Counted from the stretch's first letter, positions 17,830-29,550 are shown. The stretch is DNA of 64,000 nt from Marinobacter maritimus (GCF_007671675.1 NZ_VCGW01000009.1:16280-80279); one strand, 5' to 3'. Made by a program: numbers and translations. Notes: generated by a model from the letters alone, not told the origin.

Positions 17830-18765
17830 ATGAATATCATTCTTGTAGGCAAGAGCCATGGCAAGTCCCGTGTGCTGGCGCTGAATGGCACGGTTGTCTT
17901 TGCATTGGCGCTTGCCATCGCTGCATTGGTTGCAGCAGCAGGCTGGGGCGGATACAGCGTGGCGGTAAGCCAGGCAGAAGCCGTTGAGCCTTCAGATTCC
18001 GAACTCGTGGCAGAGTGGCAGAGCAAACTTGGCGAACAAAAAGCAGAGCTTGCTGGGCTGCAGCAGAATGTACAGTATCAGGTAGATGCTCTGACACTGC
18101 GCCTTGGAGAAATTCAGGGCCGCTTGCTGCGCCTTGATGCTCTGGGCCAGCGCTTTGTAGAGTCCGGCCTGGTTGCCAGTGATGAATTTGATTTCAACCA
18201 ACCGGCAGCGGTTGGTGGCCCCGAAGAATCACTGCCTGCAGATTCCTTCTCGGCACCCGAGTTGACGCGGATGATCGACGAGCTGGAGCACAAGATGCAG
18301 GACCGCGAGCAACAGCTGCGGCTGCTGGATCAGGTCTCCTCCCGGCAGAAGCTGGAAGACGAGTTGTACCTGGAAGGCCGCCCGATCACTTGGGGCTGGC
18401 TATCCTCTCGTTATGGTTACCGTTCCGATCCGTTTACCGGAAAGCGTACCTGGCATGCTGGCGTCGATCTTGCGGGGAAGGAAGGTAGCGACATCATCTC
18501 TGTAGCGGGTGGCGTTGTATCCTACGCAGATGAGCGTTATGGCTATGGCAATCTGGTAGAGATTGATCATGGTGATGGCCTGATTACCCGTTACGCTCAC
18601 TGCAAAACGATCAAGGTTAATGTGGGTGATGTAATTCAGAAGGGGCAGGTGTTGGCGTTGATGGGGAGCACTGGTCGCTCCACAGGCCCACACGTGCACT
18701 TTGAAGTTATTCGTAATGGAAAAAGCGAGAATCCGGAAACTTACATCAAGAGAGCTAGCCGCTAG
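17830..18765 (+). CDS. M23 family (LytM-type) metallopeptidase
   Basis: This protein of about 311 residues is anchored by one N-terminal membrane segment (about 20-42), has a charged, heptad-like periplasmic region to about 195, and ends in a LytM domain. The zinc-binding signatures are complete: HAGVD near 215 and HVHFE near 290, so it is predicted to be an active endopeptidase that cuts peptidoglycan cross-links, unlike EnvC/NlpD proteins that lack these residues. It lies between dciA and secA, as in Pseudomonas. The start ATG 17830 follows AGAAGA; ATG 17812 would add six residues. The substrate bond cannot be told from the sequence. Confidence 0.88.
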   Translation: MNIILVGKSHGKSRVLALNGTVVFALALAIAALVAAAGWGGYSVAVSQAEAVEPSDSELVAEWQSKLGEQKAELAGLQQNVQYQVDALTLRLGEIQGRLLRLDALGQRFVESGLVASDEFDFNQPAAVGGPEESLPADSFSAPELTRMIDELEHKMQDREQQLRLLDQVSSRQKLEDELYLEGRPITWGWLSSRYGYRSDPFTGKRTWHAGVDLAGKEGSDIISVAGGVVSYADERYGYGNLVEIDHGDGLITRYAHCKTIKVNVGDVIQKGQVLALMGSTGRSTGPHVHFEVIRNGKSENPETYIKRASR

Positions 18766-18770
18766 GATTT

Positions 18771-18795
18771 CAGGCTTTGCCTGTTGTTTTCTTTA
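18771..18795 (+). terminator. Possible weak intrinsic terminator after the M23 gene
   Basis: CAGGC and GCCTG (five-base stem, three-base loop, 18771-18783) are followed by TTGTTTTCTTT. It lies six bases after the M23 stop. The stem is short, so termination may be partial. Confidence 0.4.
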
Positions 18796-18879
18796 TTCCC
18801 GTCCGTTTCATCAGGTTCGTTACCCACCGGTATTTGGCTCAGGATAGCCTCGTAATCCTGGCTATGTGAGCCCTGCCTT

Positions 18880-18907
18880 TTGTACTGTTACAAAATAAGG
18901 TTAGAAT
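18880..18907 (+). promoter_or_regulatory. Promoter for secA
   Basis: TTGTAC (18880-18885) and TAGAAT (18902-18907) are separated by 16 bases, a good match to a sigma-70 promoter. The expected start of transcription near 18914 leaves a leader of about 30 bases before the secA ATG. There is no room for an upstream secM-type gene, so the SecM arrest control of enterobacteria appears absent. Confidence 0.6.
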
Positions 18908-18944
18908 GCCGGCTTCCTCCGTTTAATCAAAGAAGTAGTGGTCT

Positions 18945-21695
<2,751 letters not shown>

Positions 21696-21726
21696 CCACG
21701 TTGCGTTGACAGAAAATAGAGTACGG

Positions 21727-21773
21727 AGCCCGCAATCGACCAGTTGAATGGCTGACTGCGGGCTTTTCGTTTT
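21727..21773 (+). terminator. Intrinsic terminator after secA
   Basis: AGCCCGCA (21727-21734) pairs perfectly with TGCGGGCT (21757-21764) and is followed by TTTCGTTTT. It begins 32 bases after the secA stop and separates secA from argJ. Confidence 0.8.
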
Positions 21774-21810
21774 CAGGCCTATTTATTTCAGAATCAGAAG
21801 GAGTGGCAGG

Positions 21811-23028
21811 ATGGCGGTTGGACCAGGAACCTTACCAGAATTTTTCCCGGTAGCAGGTGTCAGGCTGGGCATTGCCAGCGCAGGTATCAAAAAGCCCGGA
21901 CGTAAAGATGTGGTGGTGTTTGAGCTTGCACCGGGTAGCCGGGTAGCCGGCCTGTTCACCCGTAACCAGTTCTGTGCTGCACCGGTTACCCTGAGCCGCA
22001 AGCACCTTGCTGAGAAAGCACCGCGTTACCTTCTGATTAACACAGGAAATGCCAACGCCGGTACTGGCAAACGTGGCATGGACGATGCGCTTGCCTGCTG
22101 CCAGGCGCTGGCGCAGCAGGCGGGTGTCAGCGCTGCCGAAGTGCTGCCATTCTCGACCGGCGTGATTGGTGAGCCTTTACCGGTTCAGAAAATCGTCAGT
22201 GCTCTGCCGAAGGCACTGGCCAGCGCCGGGGATAATCGCTGGGCGGAAGCCGCAAACGGCATCATGACAACGGACACACGCCCAAAGGGCGCATCGGCCC
22301 AGGTCGATCTGGGTGGGCACACGGTCACCATTTCCGGTATCAGCAAAGGCGCGGGTATGATTCGCCCCAACATGGCTACCATGCTGGGCTTTATCGCCAC
22401 CGACGCCCTGATTGCGCCGGACGCGCTGCAGGCATTGGCATCGGAGCTTGGGGAACAGTCGTTCAATCGCATCACCATAGATGGAGACACTTCCACCAAC
22501 GATGCCTGCACGCTGATAGCCAGCGGCCAGTATGGTGGTCCTGAAATTACTCTGGAAAGTCCGCATCTGCCGCTTCTTCGGGATGCGCTGAGGGACATCT
22601 ATCTGGATCTCGCTCACGCCATTGTGCGAGACGGTGAGGGCGCGACCAAGTTTGTCACGATTCATGTCAGTGGCGCGGCGGTTCAGCAAGAAGCGCTTGA
22701 TGTGGCGTATGCGGTAGCCCATTCGCCTCTGGTGAAAACGGCTCTGTTTGCATCGGATCCTAACTGGGGTCGGATTCTTGCCGCCGTTGGGCGAGCTGGT
22801 GTTGCTGACCTGGATGTCAATGCACTGGAAATTCATCTTGGGGATGTATGTCTCGTGAGGGATGGCGGCCGCGCCGACGATTATTCCGAGGAACGAGGGC
22901 AGGCGGTGATGGATCAGGAAGAGATCACCATCGCCATAAACCTGAAACGGGGTGATACAAGTGAAACGGTCTGGACCTGCGATTTTTCTCACGATTATGT
23001 CACCATCAACGCAGACTACCGCAGCTAA
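21811..23028 (+). CDS. argJ: Bifunctional ornithine acetyltransferase / N-acetylglutamate synthase ArgJ
   Basis: This 405-residue enzyme recycles the acetyl group from N-acetylornithine to glutamate in arginine synthesis. ArgJ cleaves itself before a conserved threonine into alpha and beta chains; the site is seen in NMATMLGFIATDA near 187-199. DPNWGRI near 310 and the C-terminal DYVTINADYRS are typical. The start ATG 21811 has an AAGGAG site; an upstream open extension is ignored as it covers the terminator. It follows secA as in Pseudomonas and is three bases before the next gene. Confidence 0.96.
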   Translation: MAVGPGTLPEFFPVAGVRLGIASAGIKKPGRKDVVVFELAPGSRVAGLFTRNQFCAAPVTLSRKHLAEKAPRYLLINTGNANAGTGKRGMDDALACCQALAQQAGVSAAEVLPFSTGVIGEPLPVQKIVSALPKALASAGDNRWAEAANGIMTTDTRPKGASAQVDLGGHTVTISGISKGAGMIRPNMATMLGFIATDALIAPDALQALASELGEQSFNRITIDGDTSTNDACTLIASGQYGGPEITLESPHLPLLRDALRDIYLDLAHAIVRDGEGATKFVTIHVSGAAVQQEALDVAYAVAHSPLVKTALFASDPNWGRILAAVGRAGVADLDVNALEIHLGDVCLVRDGGRADDYSEERGQAVMDQEEITIAINLKRGDTSETVWTCDFSHDYVTINADYRS

Positions 23029-23030
23029 GC

Positions 23031-24014
23031 ATGGCCATGGCGGAAAACGAAGTCCGGGAAATTCATGTCGCGGTCGGTGTTATTTTCCGCGGGGGGCGCG
23101 TGCTTATCGCCCGCCGGCCGGATCATGTTCATCAGGGCGGCTTGTTGGAGTTTCCGGGCGGCAAAGTTGAGTCGGAAGAAACGGTGCAGGCTGCACTCAC
23201 CCGTGAGATTGCCGAAGAGACAGGTTTAGAGATACCACCGGGCACATTGTGGCCTGTGATCGGTATCCGCCACGATTACGGCGACAAGCGGGTGTTTCTG
23301 GATGTCTGGAGAACAGATCAGGCGCAAGGTGAAGCCCACGGCCGTGAAGGGCAGCCCATAGAATGGATGAGCCCTGAGAGTCTGCGGGACGAAGACTTTC
23401 CGGCAGCAAACCGACCGATTATCCGGGCGCTGCAATTGCCTTCTTTGTTGGCAATAACCGGTGATATTGGCCCTGATGAAATTGGCATTGAGCAACTGCG
23501 CGAGGCGCTTGTGCGATTGCCAGCAAGTGATCGCTCACCGCTGGTGGTTCTGCGTGTGCCGGGTGTGGCCGCAGAGGTCTATGGGTCCCTGGCTGAATCT
23601 GCGTTAGAAGTGTGCGAGGCCGCTGGCGCAGGCCTTGTGCTTCACGGGTCACTTGCAGTGTTTGATGACAACCCGGATGCGGCGGGACTGCATCTACCTT
23701 GGCGAGAAGCCGAAAAACTTGAGGCGAGACCCATCCCGGACGGTGTCTGGCTCGGTGTGTCCTGTCACTCTGCTCTCCAGATAGATCATGCTGTAGCCAT
23801 TGGTGCCGATTACGTGACGCTGGGCCCGGTAAATTCCACGGCAACGCATCCCGGAGCCTTGGTGTTGGGCTGGGCAACATTCCGTGATCTGGTTTCCTGT
23901 GCGCCGATACCGGTTTTCGGGCTGGGTGGGCTGGAGCCAGCTGACCTTGATGAAGTGCAACAGGCGGGCGGCCAAGGCGTGGCCGGAATCCGTTACTGGT
24001 GGCCACAAAGCTGA
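23031..24014 (+). CDS. Nudix hydrolase fused to a ThiE/TenI-like domain
   Basis: This 327-residue protein has two domains. Residues about 10-135 form a MutT-like Nudix hydrolase with the full Nudix box spread over GGKVESEETVQ and REIAEETGLE (G, E, REIAEE, G in the required spacing), predicted to remove oxidised nucleotides such as 8-oxo-dGTP or a related nucleotide. Residues about 145-327 resemble thiamine-phosphate synthase: LGVSCHS, DYVTLGPVNSTATHP and VFGLGGL are ThiE/TenI phosphate-binding features. The same fusion is known next to argJ in Pseudomonas. Whether the second domain is catalytic is unknown. Starts at 23031 and 23037 are both possible. Confidence 0.9.
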   Translation: MAMAENEVREIHVAVGVIFRGGRVLIARRPDHVHQGGLLEFPGGKVESEETVQAALTREIAEETGLEIPPGTLWPVIGIRHDYGDKRVFLDVWRTDQAQGEAHGREGQPIEWMSPESLRDEDFPAANRPIIRALQLPSLLAITGDIGPDEIGIEQLREALVRLPASDRSPLVVLRVPGVAAEVYGSLAESALEVCEAAGAGLVLHGSLAVFDDNPDAAGLHLPWREAEKLEARPIPDGVWLGVSCHSALQIDHAVAIGADYVTLGPVNSTATHPGALVLGWATFRDLVSCAPIPVFGLGGLEPADLDEVQQAGGQGVAGIRYWWPQS

Positions 24015-24122
24015 GCGTGATCATCATGACCGGAGCGTATCTCTGATATGCTCGCTGGCTCGTGTCTTGTTTATACCACTCTATTCTCGATCATTTATTG
24101 AATCTGAACCCCGGGAGACACC

Positions 24123-24605
24123 GTGAGCAAATTGACCCATCTCGACGACAAGGGCGAAGCCCGCATGGTGGACGTTACGGATAAGGCCTTAACGGAGCGT
24201 GAAGCCCGCGCAGAGGCACGTATCCACATGAAAGGTGAAACCCTCAGGATGATCACCGAAGGCGAGCATCCGAAGGGCGACGTTCTGGCAGTCGCGCGTA
24301 TTGCCGGTATCATGGCGGCAAAAAGAACACACGACCTGATTCCCTTATGCCATGCCCTGAATCTGACCTCGGTGAAAGTAGAACTCACTCCAGGCGAAGA
24401 TGGCGCATCGGTGCATATACTGACCTTCTGCAAACTTTCCGGCCAGACGGGCGTTGAAATGGAAGCACTGACGGCGGCCAGCGTTGCGGCACTGACGCTT
24501 TACGACATGTGCAAGGCCGTCGACAAGGGTATGGAGATCAGCGGTGTACGCTTGCTCGAGAAAAAGGGTGGGCGCAGTGGACACTGGGTTGCCGCCAATG
24601 CGTGA
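24123..24605 (+). CDS. moaC: Cyclic pyranopterin monophosphate synthase MoaC
   Basis: This 160-residue protein acts with MoaA in the first step of molybdenum cofactor synthesis, converting the 8-cyclo-GTP intermediate to cyclic pyranopterin monophosphate. Conserved stretches are KGDVLAVARIAGIMAAKRT and LIPLCHAL near 60-85, MEALTAASVAALTLYDMCKA near 118-137, and KKGGRSG at the end. The start is GTG 24123, after GGGAGACACC. No other moa gene is near, so it is an isolated pathway gene here. It has 108 bases before it and 109 after it, both without a gene. Confidence 0.96.
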   Translation: MSKLTHLDDKGEARMVDVTDKALTEREARAEARIHMKGETLRMITEGEHPKGDVLAVARIAGIMAAKRTHDLIPLCHALNLTSVKVELTPGEDGASVHILTFCKLSGQTGVEMEALTAASVAALTLYDMCKAVDKGMEISGVRLLEKKGGRSGHWVAANA

Positions 24606-24714
24606 AGCATGATCTGCCTGGCGTTCGGGTTCGTAGACATGCTCCCGGATTACGCCTCATCGCCGGCCCATGGTAGAATGCGCCCCCCGATTTATTGAAC
24701 CACGAGGAAACACT

Positions 24715-25329
24715 GTGGCTGTTCGTTACATCCAGACCTGTCGGTTGCCCACCCCATTCGGGGTATTCGATATGCATGGCTTTGAGGAGCCGGATACAGG
24801 GAAGGAGCATATTGCCCTTACGTTGGGGTCTCTGGATAGTGACGAACCCATGCTGGCCCGCACGCACTCCGAATGTCTCACCGGCGATGCTCTTTACAGT
24901 ATGCGCTGTGATTGCGGGTATCAGCTTGAAGAAGCACTGCGCAACATTGCCCGCGAAGGGCGGGGCATTCTGATGTACCTGCGCCAGGAGGGGCGGGGCA
25001 TTGGCCTGCTTAACAAAATCCGCGCCTACCATCTTCAGGATCAGGGTGCGGATACCGTGGAGGCGAATGAACGCTTAGGGTTCGCTGCAGATCTGCGTGA
25101 CTACAGCATGTGCAAGGATATGCTTGAGCATCTGGGCATCAAAAGCCTGCGCCTGATGACCAACAATCCCCGTAAGGTGAAAGCGCTGACTTCTTATGGC
25201 ATTGAAATTACCGAGCGTGTTCCGCTGCACGTTGGCCGTAACCCCCACAACGAACACTATCTGGACACCAAGCAGAGCAAACTTGGGCATTGGCTGGAAA
25301 CCCATCAGGACGATGATCCCCAGCTGTAA
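24715..25329 (+). CDS. ribA: GTP cyclohydrolase II RibA
   Basis: This 204-residue zinc enzyme opens GTP in the first step of riboflavin synthesis. The zinc cysteines are in HSECLTGD and SMRCDCGYQ near 52-68; LRQEGRGIGL near 93 and MTNNPRKV near 145 bind substrate. It is a stand-alone RibA without a fused RibB domain. The start GTG 24715 is chosen for its GAGGAAA site and because VRYIQTCRLPTPFG is the usual beginning. No riboflavin riboswitch fold was recognised upstream. Confidence 0.95.
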   Translation: MAVRYIQTCRLPTPFGVFDMHGFEEPDTGKEHIALTLGSLDSDEPMLARTHSECLTGDALYSMRCDCGYQLEEALRNIAREGRGILMYLRQEGRGIGLLNKIRAYHLQDQGADTVEANERLGFAADLRDYSMCKDMLEHLGIKSLRLMTNNPRKVKALTSYGIEITERVPLHVGRNPHNEHYLDTKQSKLGHWLETHQDDDPQL

Positions 25330-25365
25330 ATGCGGTCTTTAGTGCAGGTTAAAAACGCAAGCATG

Positions 25366-25391
25366 AAAAAGCCCGCCGGAGCGGGCTTTTT
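25366..25391. terminator. Bidirectional terminator between ribA and dxs
   Basis: AAAAAGCCCGC and GCGGGCTTTTT form an eleven-base inverted repeat around a four-base loop. It lies between the convergent ribA and dxs genes and has A and T runs on both sides, so it can serve both. Confidence 0.85.
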
Positions 25392-25405
25392 GCATACAGG
25401 CTTTA

Positions 25406-27337
25406 TTACTTGACGGCTTTAAGTCGCTGGTGCTGCAATCGCTCCATGCGAGCGCTTATGGCGGAGAATATGCCGTGAGCATCCAGCCCGCACCCCGTGA
25501 GTAGCTCCTCGTGCTTGCCGTGATCAATGAACGTATCCGGGAGCCCGAGTTGAAGCACCGGCATGGAAATTTCTTGCCCGTTCAGAAACTCCGTAACAGC
25601 GCTTCCTGCGCCGCCGGCAACGGCGTTCTCTTCCAGCGTGACCAGCAGTTCGTGCTGTTCTGCGAGTTCAAGAACCAAGGCCTCGTCCAGCGGTTTGACG
25701 AAACGCATGTCGGCCACTGTTGCTCCCAGCTTTTCGGCAGCGTCCAGAGCCGGAGTTAGCAGGGTGCCAAAGTTAAGAATGGCGATGCCACTGCCTTCAC
25801 GAACCTTGCGTCCTTTGCCTATCTCCAGCGGGGTAAGTTCTTTCTGGATCTCCGCCCCGGGTCCGGTTCCTCTCGGATACCGAACGGCGGCTGGCCCCTC
25901 AAACAGCAGGCCGGTATGAAGCAGTTGACGCGTTTCGTTTTCATCAGACGGTGTCATCAGAACCATGTTCGGGATGCAGCGCAAATAGCTGATGTCAAAG
26001 GCCCCCGCGTGGGTAGGACCGTCTTCTCCAACCAGGCCCGCCCGATCAATAGCGAAAAGCACATCCAGATTCTGGATCGCGACATCGTGTATCAGCTGAT
26101 CGTAGGCTCGCTGCAAGAATGTGGAGTAAATCGCAACTACGGGCTTTGCGCCGTCACAGGCCATGCCAGCTGCAAGCGTTACGGCATGTTGCTCAGCAAT
26201 CGCAACATCGAAATAACGCTCCGGGAAGCGCTCGGAGAATGCCAGCAGGTCAGAGCCCTCGCACATGGCGGGGGTAATGCCGTTTACGCGCTCGTCCAGC
26301 TCCGCGGCGTCACACAGCCACTGCCCGAACACGTTGGCGTATTTTTGCCGGGTCGGGGCGGATTTAACCGGTTCCGGTTTGTTGGGAGGAACCGGTTCAA
26401 TCTTGTTAATGGCGTGATAGCCGATGGGGTCCGCTTCGGCAGGCGCGAAGCCTTTTCCTTTTGTGGTCACCACGTGCAGGAACTGCGGGCCTTCCAGCTC
26501 GCGGATATTTTCCAGGGTCTCGACCAGCAAGGATAGGTCGTGTCCGTCGATGGGGCCTATGTAATTGAAGCCAAGCTCCTCAAACAGGGTGCCCGGCACA
26601 ATCATGCCCTTGAAGTGCTCTTCGGTTTTCTTTGCCAAAGCCATCAAATGCGGCGCGCCCTGAAGGACCTTTTTGCTGCTATCTCGAACCTGGTTGTAGG
26701 TGCGGCTTGAAAGCAGTTTGGCGAAATAGTTGGACAGACCGCCGACATTGCGTGATATCGACATGTCGTTGTCGTTCAGGATAACCAGCATGTCGGCGTG
26801 CAGGTGGCCGGCGTGGTTCAGTGCTTCAAACGCTATACCTGCCGTCATGGCGCCATCACCGATAACGGCAATGCTCTGCCGACCGGTATTCTGCTGACGG
26901 GCGGCCACGGCCATGCCCAGAGCCGCGCTTATGGAGGTGCTGGAATGGCCCACACCAAAGGTATCGTACTCACTCTCAGCCCGCTTCGGGAAGCCGGCCA
27001 GGCCGTTCTTGCGCCGGATTCCGCCCATTTGTTCACGGCGGCCTGTGAGGATCTTGTGTGGGTAGGCCTGGTGGCCCACATCCCATACCAGGCGGTCTTC
27101 CGGTGTATTGAAAACATAGTGCAGCGCCACCGTGAGTTCGAGTACGCCAAGCCCCGCACCAAAATGGCCACCGGTTTGCCCGACTGACCACAGCAGGAAT
27201 GCTCTCAGCTCCCTGGCAAACTGAACAAGCTGATCAGCCGGCAGTTCCCGCAATTGGGCGGGTAAGTCAACCCTGTCCAGCAACGGCGTATTTGGACGCT
27301 GCGACGGGATTTCTTTGAAAATATAAGTGTCCTGCAT
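25406..27337 (-). CDS. dxs: 1-deoxy-D-xylulose-5-phosphate synthase Dxs
   Basis: This 643-residue thiamine-diphosphate enzyme joins pyruvate and glyceraldehyde 3-phosphate in the first step of the methylerythritol phosphate pathway, which feeds the lipid carrier and quinones. The cofactor motif is GDGAMTAG near 153, followed by the Asn-containing LNDNDMSIS; EQHAVTLAAGMA and DRAGLVGEDGPTHAG lie in the pyrimidine and C-terminal halves. The length is standard. It lies downstream of ispA on the same strand but 118 bases away, with its own promoter-like site. Confidence 0.97.
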   Translation of the reverse strand: MQDTYIFKEIPSQRPNTPLLDRVDLPAQLRELPADQLVQFARELRAFLLWSVGQTGGHFGAGLGVLELTVALHYVFNTPEDRLVWDVGHQAYPHKILTGRREQMGGIRRKNGLAGFPKRAESEYDTFGVGHSSTSISAALGMAVAARQQNTGRQSIAVIGDGAMTAGIAFEALNHAGHLHADMLVILNDNDMSISRNVGGLSNYFAKLLSSRTYNQVRDSSKKVLQGAPHLMALAKKTEEHFKGMIVPGTLFEELGFNYIGPIDGHDLSLLVETLENIRELEGPQFLHVVTTKGKGFAPAEADPIGYHAINKIEPVPPNKPEPVKSAPTRQKYANVFGQWLCDAAELDERVNGITPAMCEGSDLLAFSERFPERYFDVAIAEQHAVTLAAGMACDGAKPVVAIYSTFLQRAYDQLIHDVAIQNLDVLFAIDRAGLVGEDGPTHAGAFDISYLRCIPNMVLMTPSDENETRQLLHTGLLFEGPAAVRYPRGTGPGAEIQKELTPLEIGKGRKVREGSGIAILNFGTLLTPALDAAEKLGATVADMRFVKPLDEALVLELAEQHELLVTLEENAVAGGAGSAVTEFLNGQEISMPVLQLGLPDTFIDHGKHEELLTGCGLDAHGIFSAISARMERLQHQRLKAVK

Positions 27338-27377
27338 CTACTCGGGTCTTTTCCGGAAAGTTCGGTAACTGGCTGCC

Positions 27378-27383
27378 ATTATA
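27378..27383 (-). promoter_or_regulatory. Probable -10 element for dxs
   Basis: On the minus strand TATAAT occurs 40 bases before the dxs ATG. The -35 region at 17 bases (TGAAAC) is a poor match, so activator help or weak activity is likely. It suggests that dxs is not only transcribed from the ispA operon. Confidence 0.45.
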
Positions 27384-27455
27384 GGGGAACAAGGGGGCCT
27401 GTTTCACACTTGGAGTCATATGTTACGAAATTGTACTTGGCCAACAAAAGAAGGC

Positions 27456-28352
27456 TTAGTGCGTTCTTGCCACCACGTAATCCGCCATGGACCTTAGTGG
27501 GTCGGCTTCGGGCCCAAAGTCCCGCAGACTCTCAAGAGCACTGTTGAGCAATGACGAAAGGTGTTCCCGTGCGCCTTTAGGCCCCAAAAGGGCAGGGTAA
27601 GTCGGTTTTGCCCGGGCGACATCGGAACCTTGGGGTTTGCCAATAGTTTCTGTGTCGCCCTCAATGTCGAGGAGATCATCCTGAACCTGAAATGCCAGCC
27701 CAAGTGCTTTGGCATAGCGCGTCAGGGCATCCATAGCGGTTTCACTGACGTCGGGCGCGGTTAATGCGCCAATGCGCACGCTGGCTTCAATAAGGGCGCC
27801 GGTTTTATGCCTGTGCATGGTTTCGAGCTGCGCAAGGGTCAGGCTTTTGCCCACGGATTCCAGGTCGATCGCCTGGCCACCTACCATGCCGCTGTGCCCG
27901 CTTGCATGGGCCAGCTCCTGAATCATGGCGAGCCGCGCGGATATCTCTACGCCGGGAGCTTCGGCCAGCCACCCAAACGCTAGCGCCTGCAGGGCGTCGC
28001 CGGCCAGAATCGCCGTGGCTTCATCAAAGGCAATGTGCGCGGTTGGCCGGCCTCTGCGCAACTCGTCGTTATCCATCGCCGGGAGATCATCGTGAACAAG
28101 CGAATAAGCGTGGATCAGCTCCACAGCACAGGCTGGAACCAGCGCTGAATCCGGGCTTTGGCCCAAAGCGCCTGCAGCCGCAATAGCCAATGCAGGGCGG
28201 ATACGCTTCCCCCCGCCCAACACGCTATAACGCATGGCGTCCTGAAGTTGTGCAGAGACAGAGCCGGATTTAATGCGGCGATCCAGTTCCGCGTCCACGC
28301 GACGGCGGCAGGTATCCAGAAAATCGATAGTAGACGGGGCCCCGTTTTGCAT
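27456..28352 (-). CDS. ispA: Farnesyl diphosphate synthase (IspA-type polyprenyl synthase)
   Basis: This 298-residue enzyme condenses isopentenyl units to farnesyl diphosphate, the precursor of undecaprenyl phosphate and ubiquinone side chains. The first aspartate-rich motif is DDLPAMDNDELRRGRP near 92 and the second is DDLLDIEGD near 231. GGGKRIRPAL and GGQAIDLES are also typical. Its ATG shares bases with the xseB stop (TGATG), so translation is coupled. Chain length cannot be proven from the sequence, but residues before the first motif (YSLVH) fit short-chain synthases. Confidence 0.95.
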   Translation of the reverse strand: MQNGAPSTIDFLDTCRRRVDAELDRRIKSGSVSAQLQDAMRYSVLGGGKRIRPALAIAAAGALGQSPDSALVPACAVELIHAYSLVHDDLPAMDNDELRRGRPTAHIAFDEATAILAGDALQALAFGWLAEAPGVEISARLAMIQELAHASGHSGMVGGQAIDLESVGKSLTLAQLETMHRHKTGALIEASVRIGALTAPDVSETAMDALTRYAKALGLAFQVQDDLLDIEGDTETIGKPQGSDVARAKPTYPALLGPKGAREHLSSLLNSALESLRDFGPEADPLRSMADYVVARTH

Positions 28353-28618
28353 CAGTCGGCGTCATCCGGTGAAAATGGACGAGTTTCCAGTGCGCCATTG
28401 GGAGTGCCATCGTCGCTCTGCACCAGTTGCTCAACCCGTTGCTCGGCGCATTTGAGAGCTTGCTGGCATGCGCGGGTCAATTTAACACCACGCTCGAAGG
28501 CTGTTAGCGATTGCTCAAGGGACAATTCTCCCTGCTCCAGGTTACGTACCAGCGTTTCCAGTTCATCAAGAGATTTCTCAAAATCAGCAATGGAAGTGGC
28601 TTCTTGTTGACCTGCCAT
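28352..28618 (-). CDS. xseB: Exodeoxyribonuclease VII small subunit XseB
   Basis: This 88-residue protein is the small regulatory subunit that, in several copies, binds the XseA nuclease. The pattern FEKSLDELETLVRNLEQGEL and SLTAFERGVKLTRACQQ is the family core, two helices that pair. It has the usual position before ispA; xseA is elsewhere. The acidic, low-complexity tail after residue 70 is variable in the family. The stop overlaps the ispA start. Confidence 0.93.
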   Translation of the reverse strand: MAGQQEATSIADFEKSLDELETLVRNLEQGELSLEQSLTAFERGVKLTRACQQALKCAEQRVEQLVQSDDGTPNGALETRPFSPDDAD

Positions 28619-28653
28619 CGGCGGCCCTCCGATCGGGTGAACGAATTTTGCGG

Positions 28654-28662
28654 ATTATATCA
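28654..28662 (-). promoter_or_regulatory. Extended -10 element for xseB-ispA
   Basis: On the minus strand TGATATAAT gives a perfect -10 (28654-28659) with the TG extension. It lies 36 bases before the xseB start. No -35 is recognisable, as is common with an extended -10. Confidence 0.5.
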
Positions 28663-28673
28663 GAGGCAGAGCG

Positions 28674-29447
28674 CTATCGCTGCCAGTGGAACTCGCGGTG
28701 TTCCGCTGCCTCGCCGCCGGCTGCCCAGCTCTGTTCGGTAACATGGATTTCACCGGTGTGAGAAAGGCTGACCACCGTCGTGGCGCGGGTGCCATATTCG
28801 GGCCCGGTTATGAACGGAGACGAAAGAAACCGCTCGGTCTCACGATTTACGCCAGTATCCGGCAGCAGGTGATCCGGCGCTGTTGTCCTGTCTTGCAACA
28901 GTATGGCGAGATCGCTGTGCAGATCCGCAGCATCGCCAATTGCAGATTTTACAGTTTGGCCCACCGCTTCCCTGAGGCGTATCAGTTTTGGCCAGGGGGT
29001 CTGAAGCAAATGATTGCTCAGTCCATAAATGCCACGATGGATAGAACGCCCCGGATGGGCGTCACGGTTGCTGAAATACCAGCCAGCCGTCTCAGAGAGA
29101 CTGACAAGGTTGAACCCCGCGTATTGGGCTGCTGTCTTGGCAAGGCTCTTCTGCAAGTGTGATTCAGATTCCGAGAGCGCCCGCAGGGGCAGCTCGCCAC
29201 GACTTGTCTTGCCAGCTTCCGGGCTGCCCTCGCGAACATTTGTCACAGCGGCAACCCGGCCGTCCGGTGAAACTGCCAGCCAGGTTCCTCCGGATTGCAG
29301 ATCCCTGCCGGAAAGCACCCGGTGGCCGGATTCTGTGGTCCACCAATCGAGAGGCGCTGTGGGTCTCCGATAAAATTCATCCCGGTTGGCGGCAACCACC
29401 ATGGGGAATCGGGCGCTTTGGCCAAGGGAAAATGCAATCAGGCACAT
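28674..29447 (-). CDS. NRDE (TANGO2-like) family protein
   Basis: This 257-residue protein begins with MCLIAF and has AANRDEFYRRPT near 19, the NRDE motif of the TANGO2 family; the Cys2 at the N-terminus is the possible nucleophile of an N-terminal-nucleophile fold. GGTWLAVSPDGRVAAVTNVR near 52 and GIYGLSNHLLQTPWPK near 140 are also family features. TANGO2 relatives have been linked to heme handling and to general metabolism, but the biochemical role is not settled. It is the last gene of a minus-strand group and is divergent from the TauE/SafE permease gene. Confidence 0.85.
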   Translation of the reverse strand: MCLIAFSLGQSARFPMVVAANRDEFYRRPTAPLDWWTTESGHRVLSGRDLQSGGTWLAVSPDGRVAAVTNVREGSPEAGKTSRGELPLRALSESESHLQKSLAKTAAQYAGFNLVSLSETAGWYFSNRDAHPGRSIHRGIYGLSNHLLQTPWPKLIRLREAVGQTVKSAIGDAADLHSDLAILLQDRTTAPDHLLPDTGVNRETERFLSSPFITGPEYGTRATTVVSLSHTGEIHVTEQSWAAGGEAAEHREFHWQR

Positions 29448-29550
29448 GCGAAATCAATCTCCGGGGCTAATGGGGGCAATCCTCAGTGGTGAAGTTGCCA
29501 CGGCCGGTGTGTATCATACCAGCCTTGTTTTCCCGGATGTGTGAGCGACT

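Noticed and set aside
18766..18944. Possible secM-like leader gene before secA
   Set aside because: No open frame with a signal sequence and arrest motif is present; the promoter lies about 30 bases before the expected leader end.
24606..24714. Possible riboflavin riboswitch before ribA
   Set aside because: The gap is only 109 bases and I could not recognise the conserved FMN aptamer stretches.
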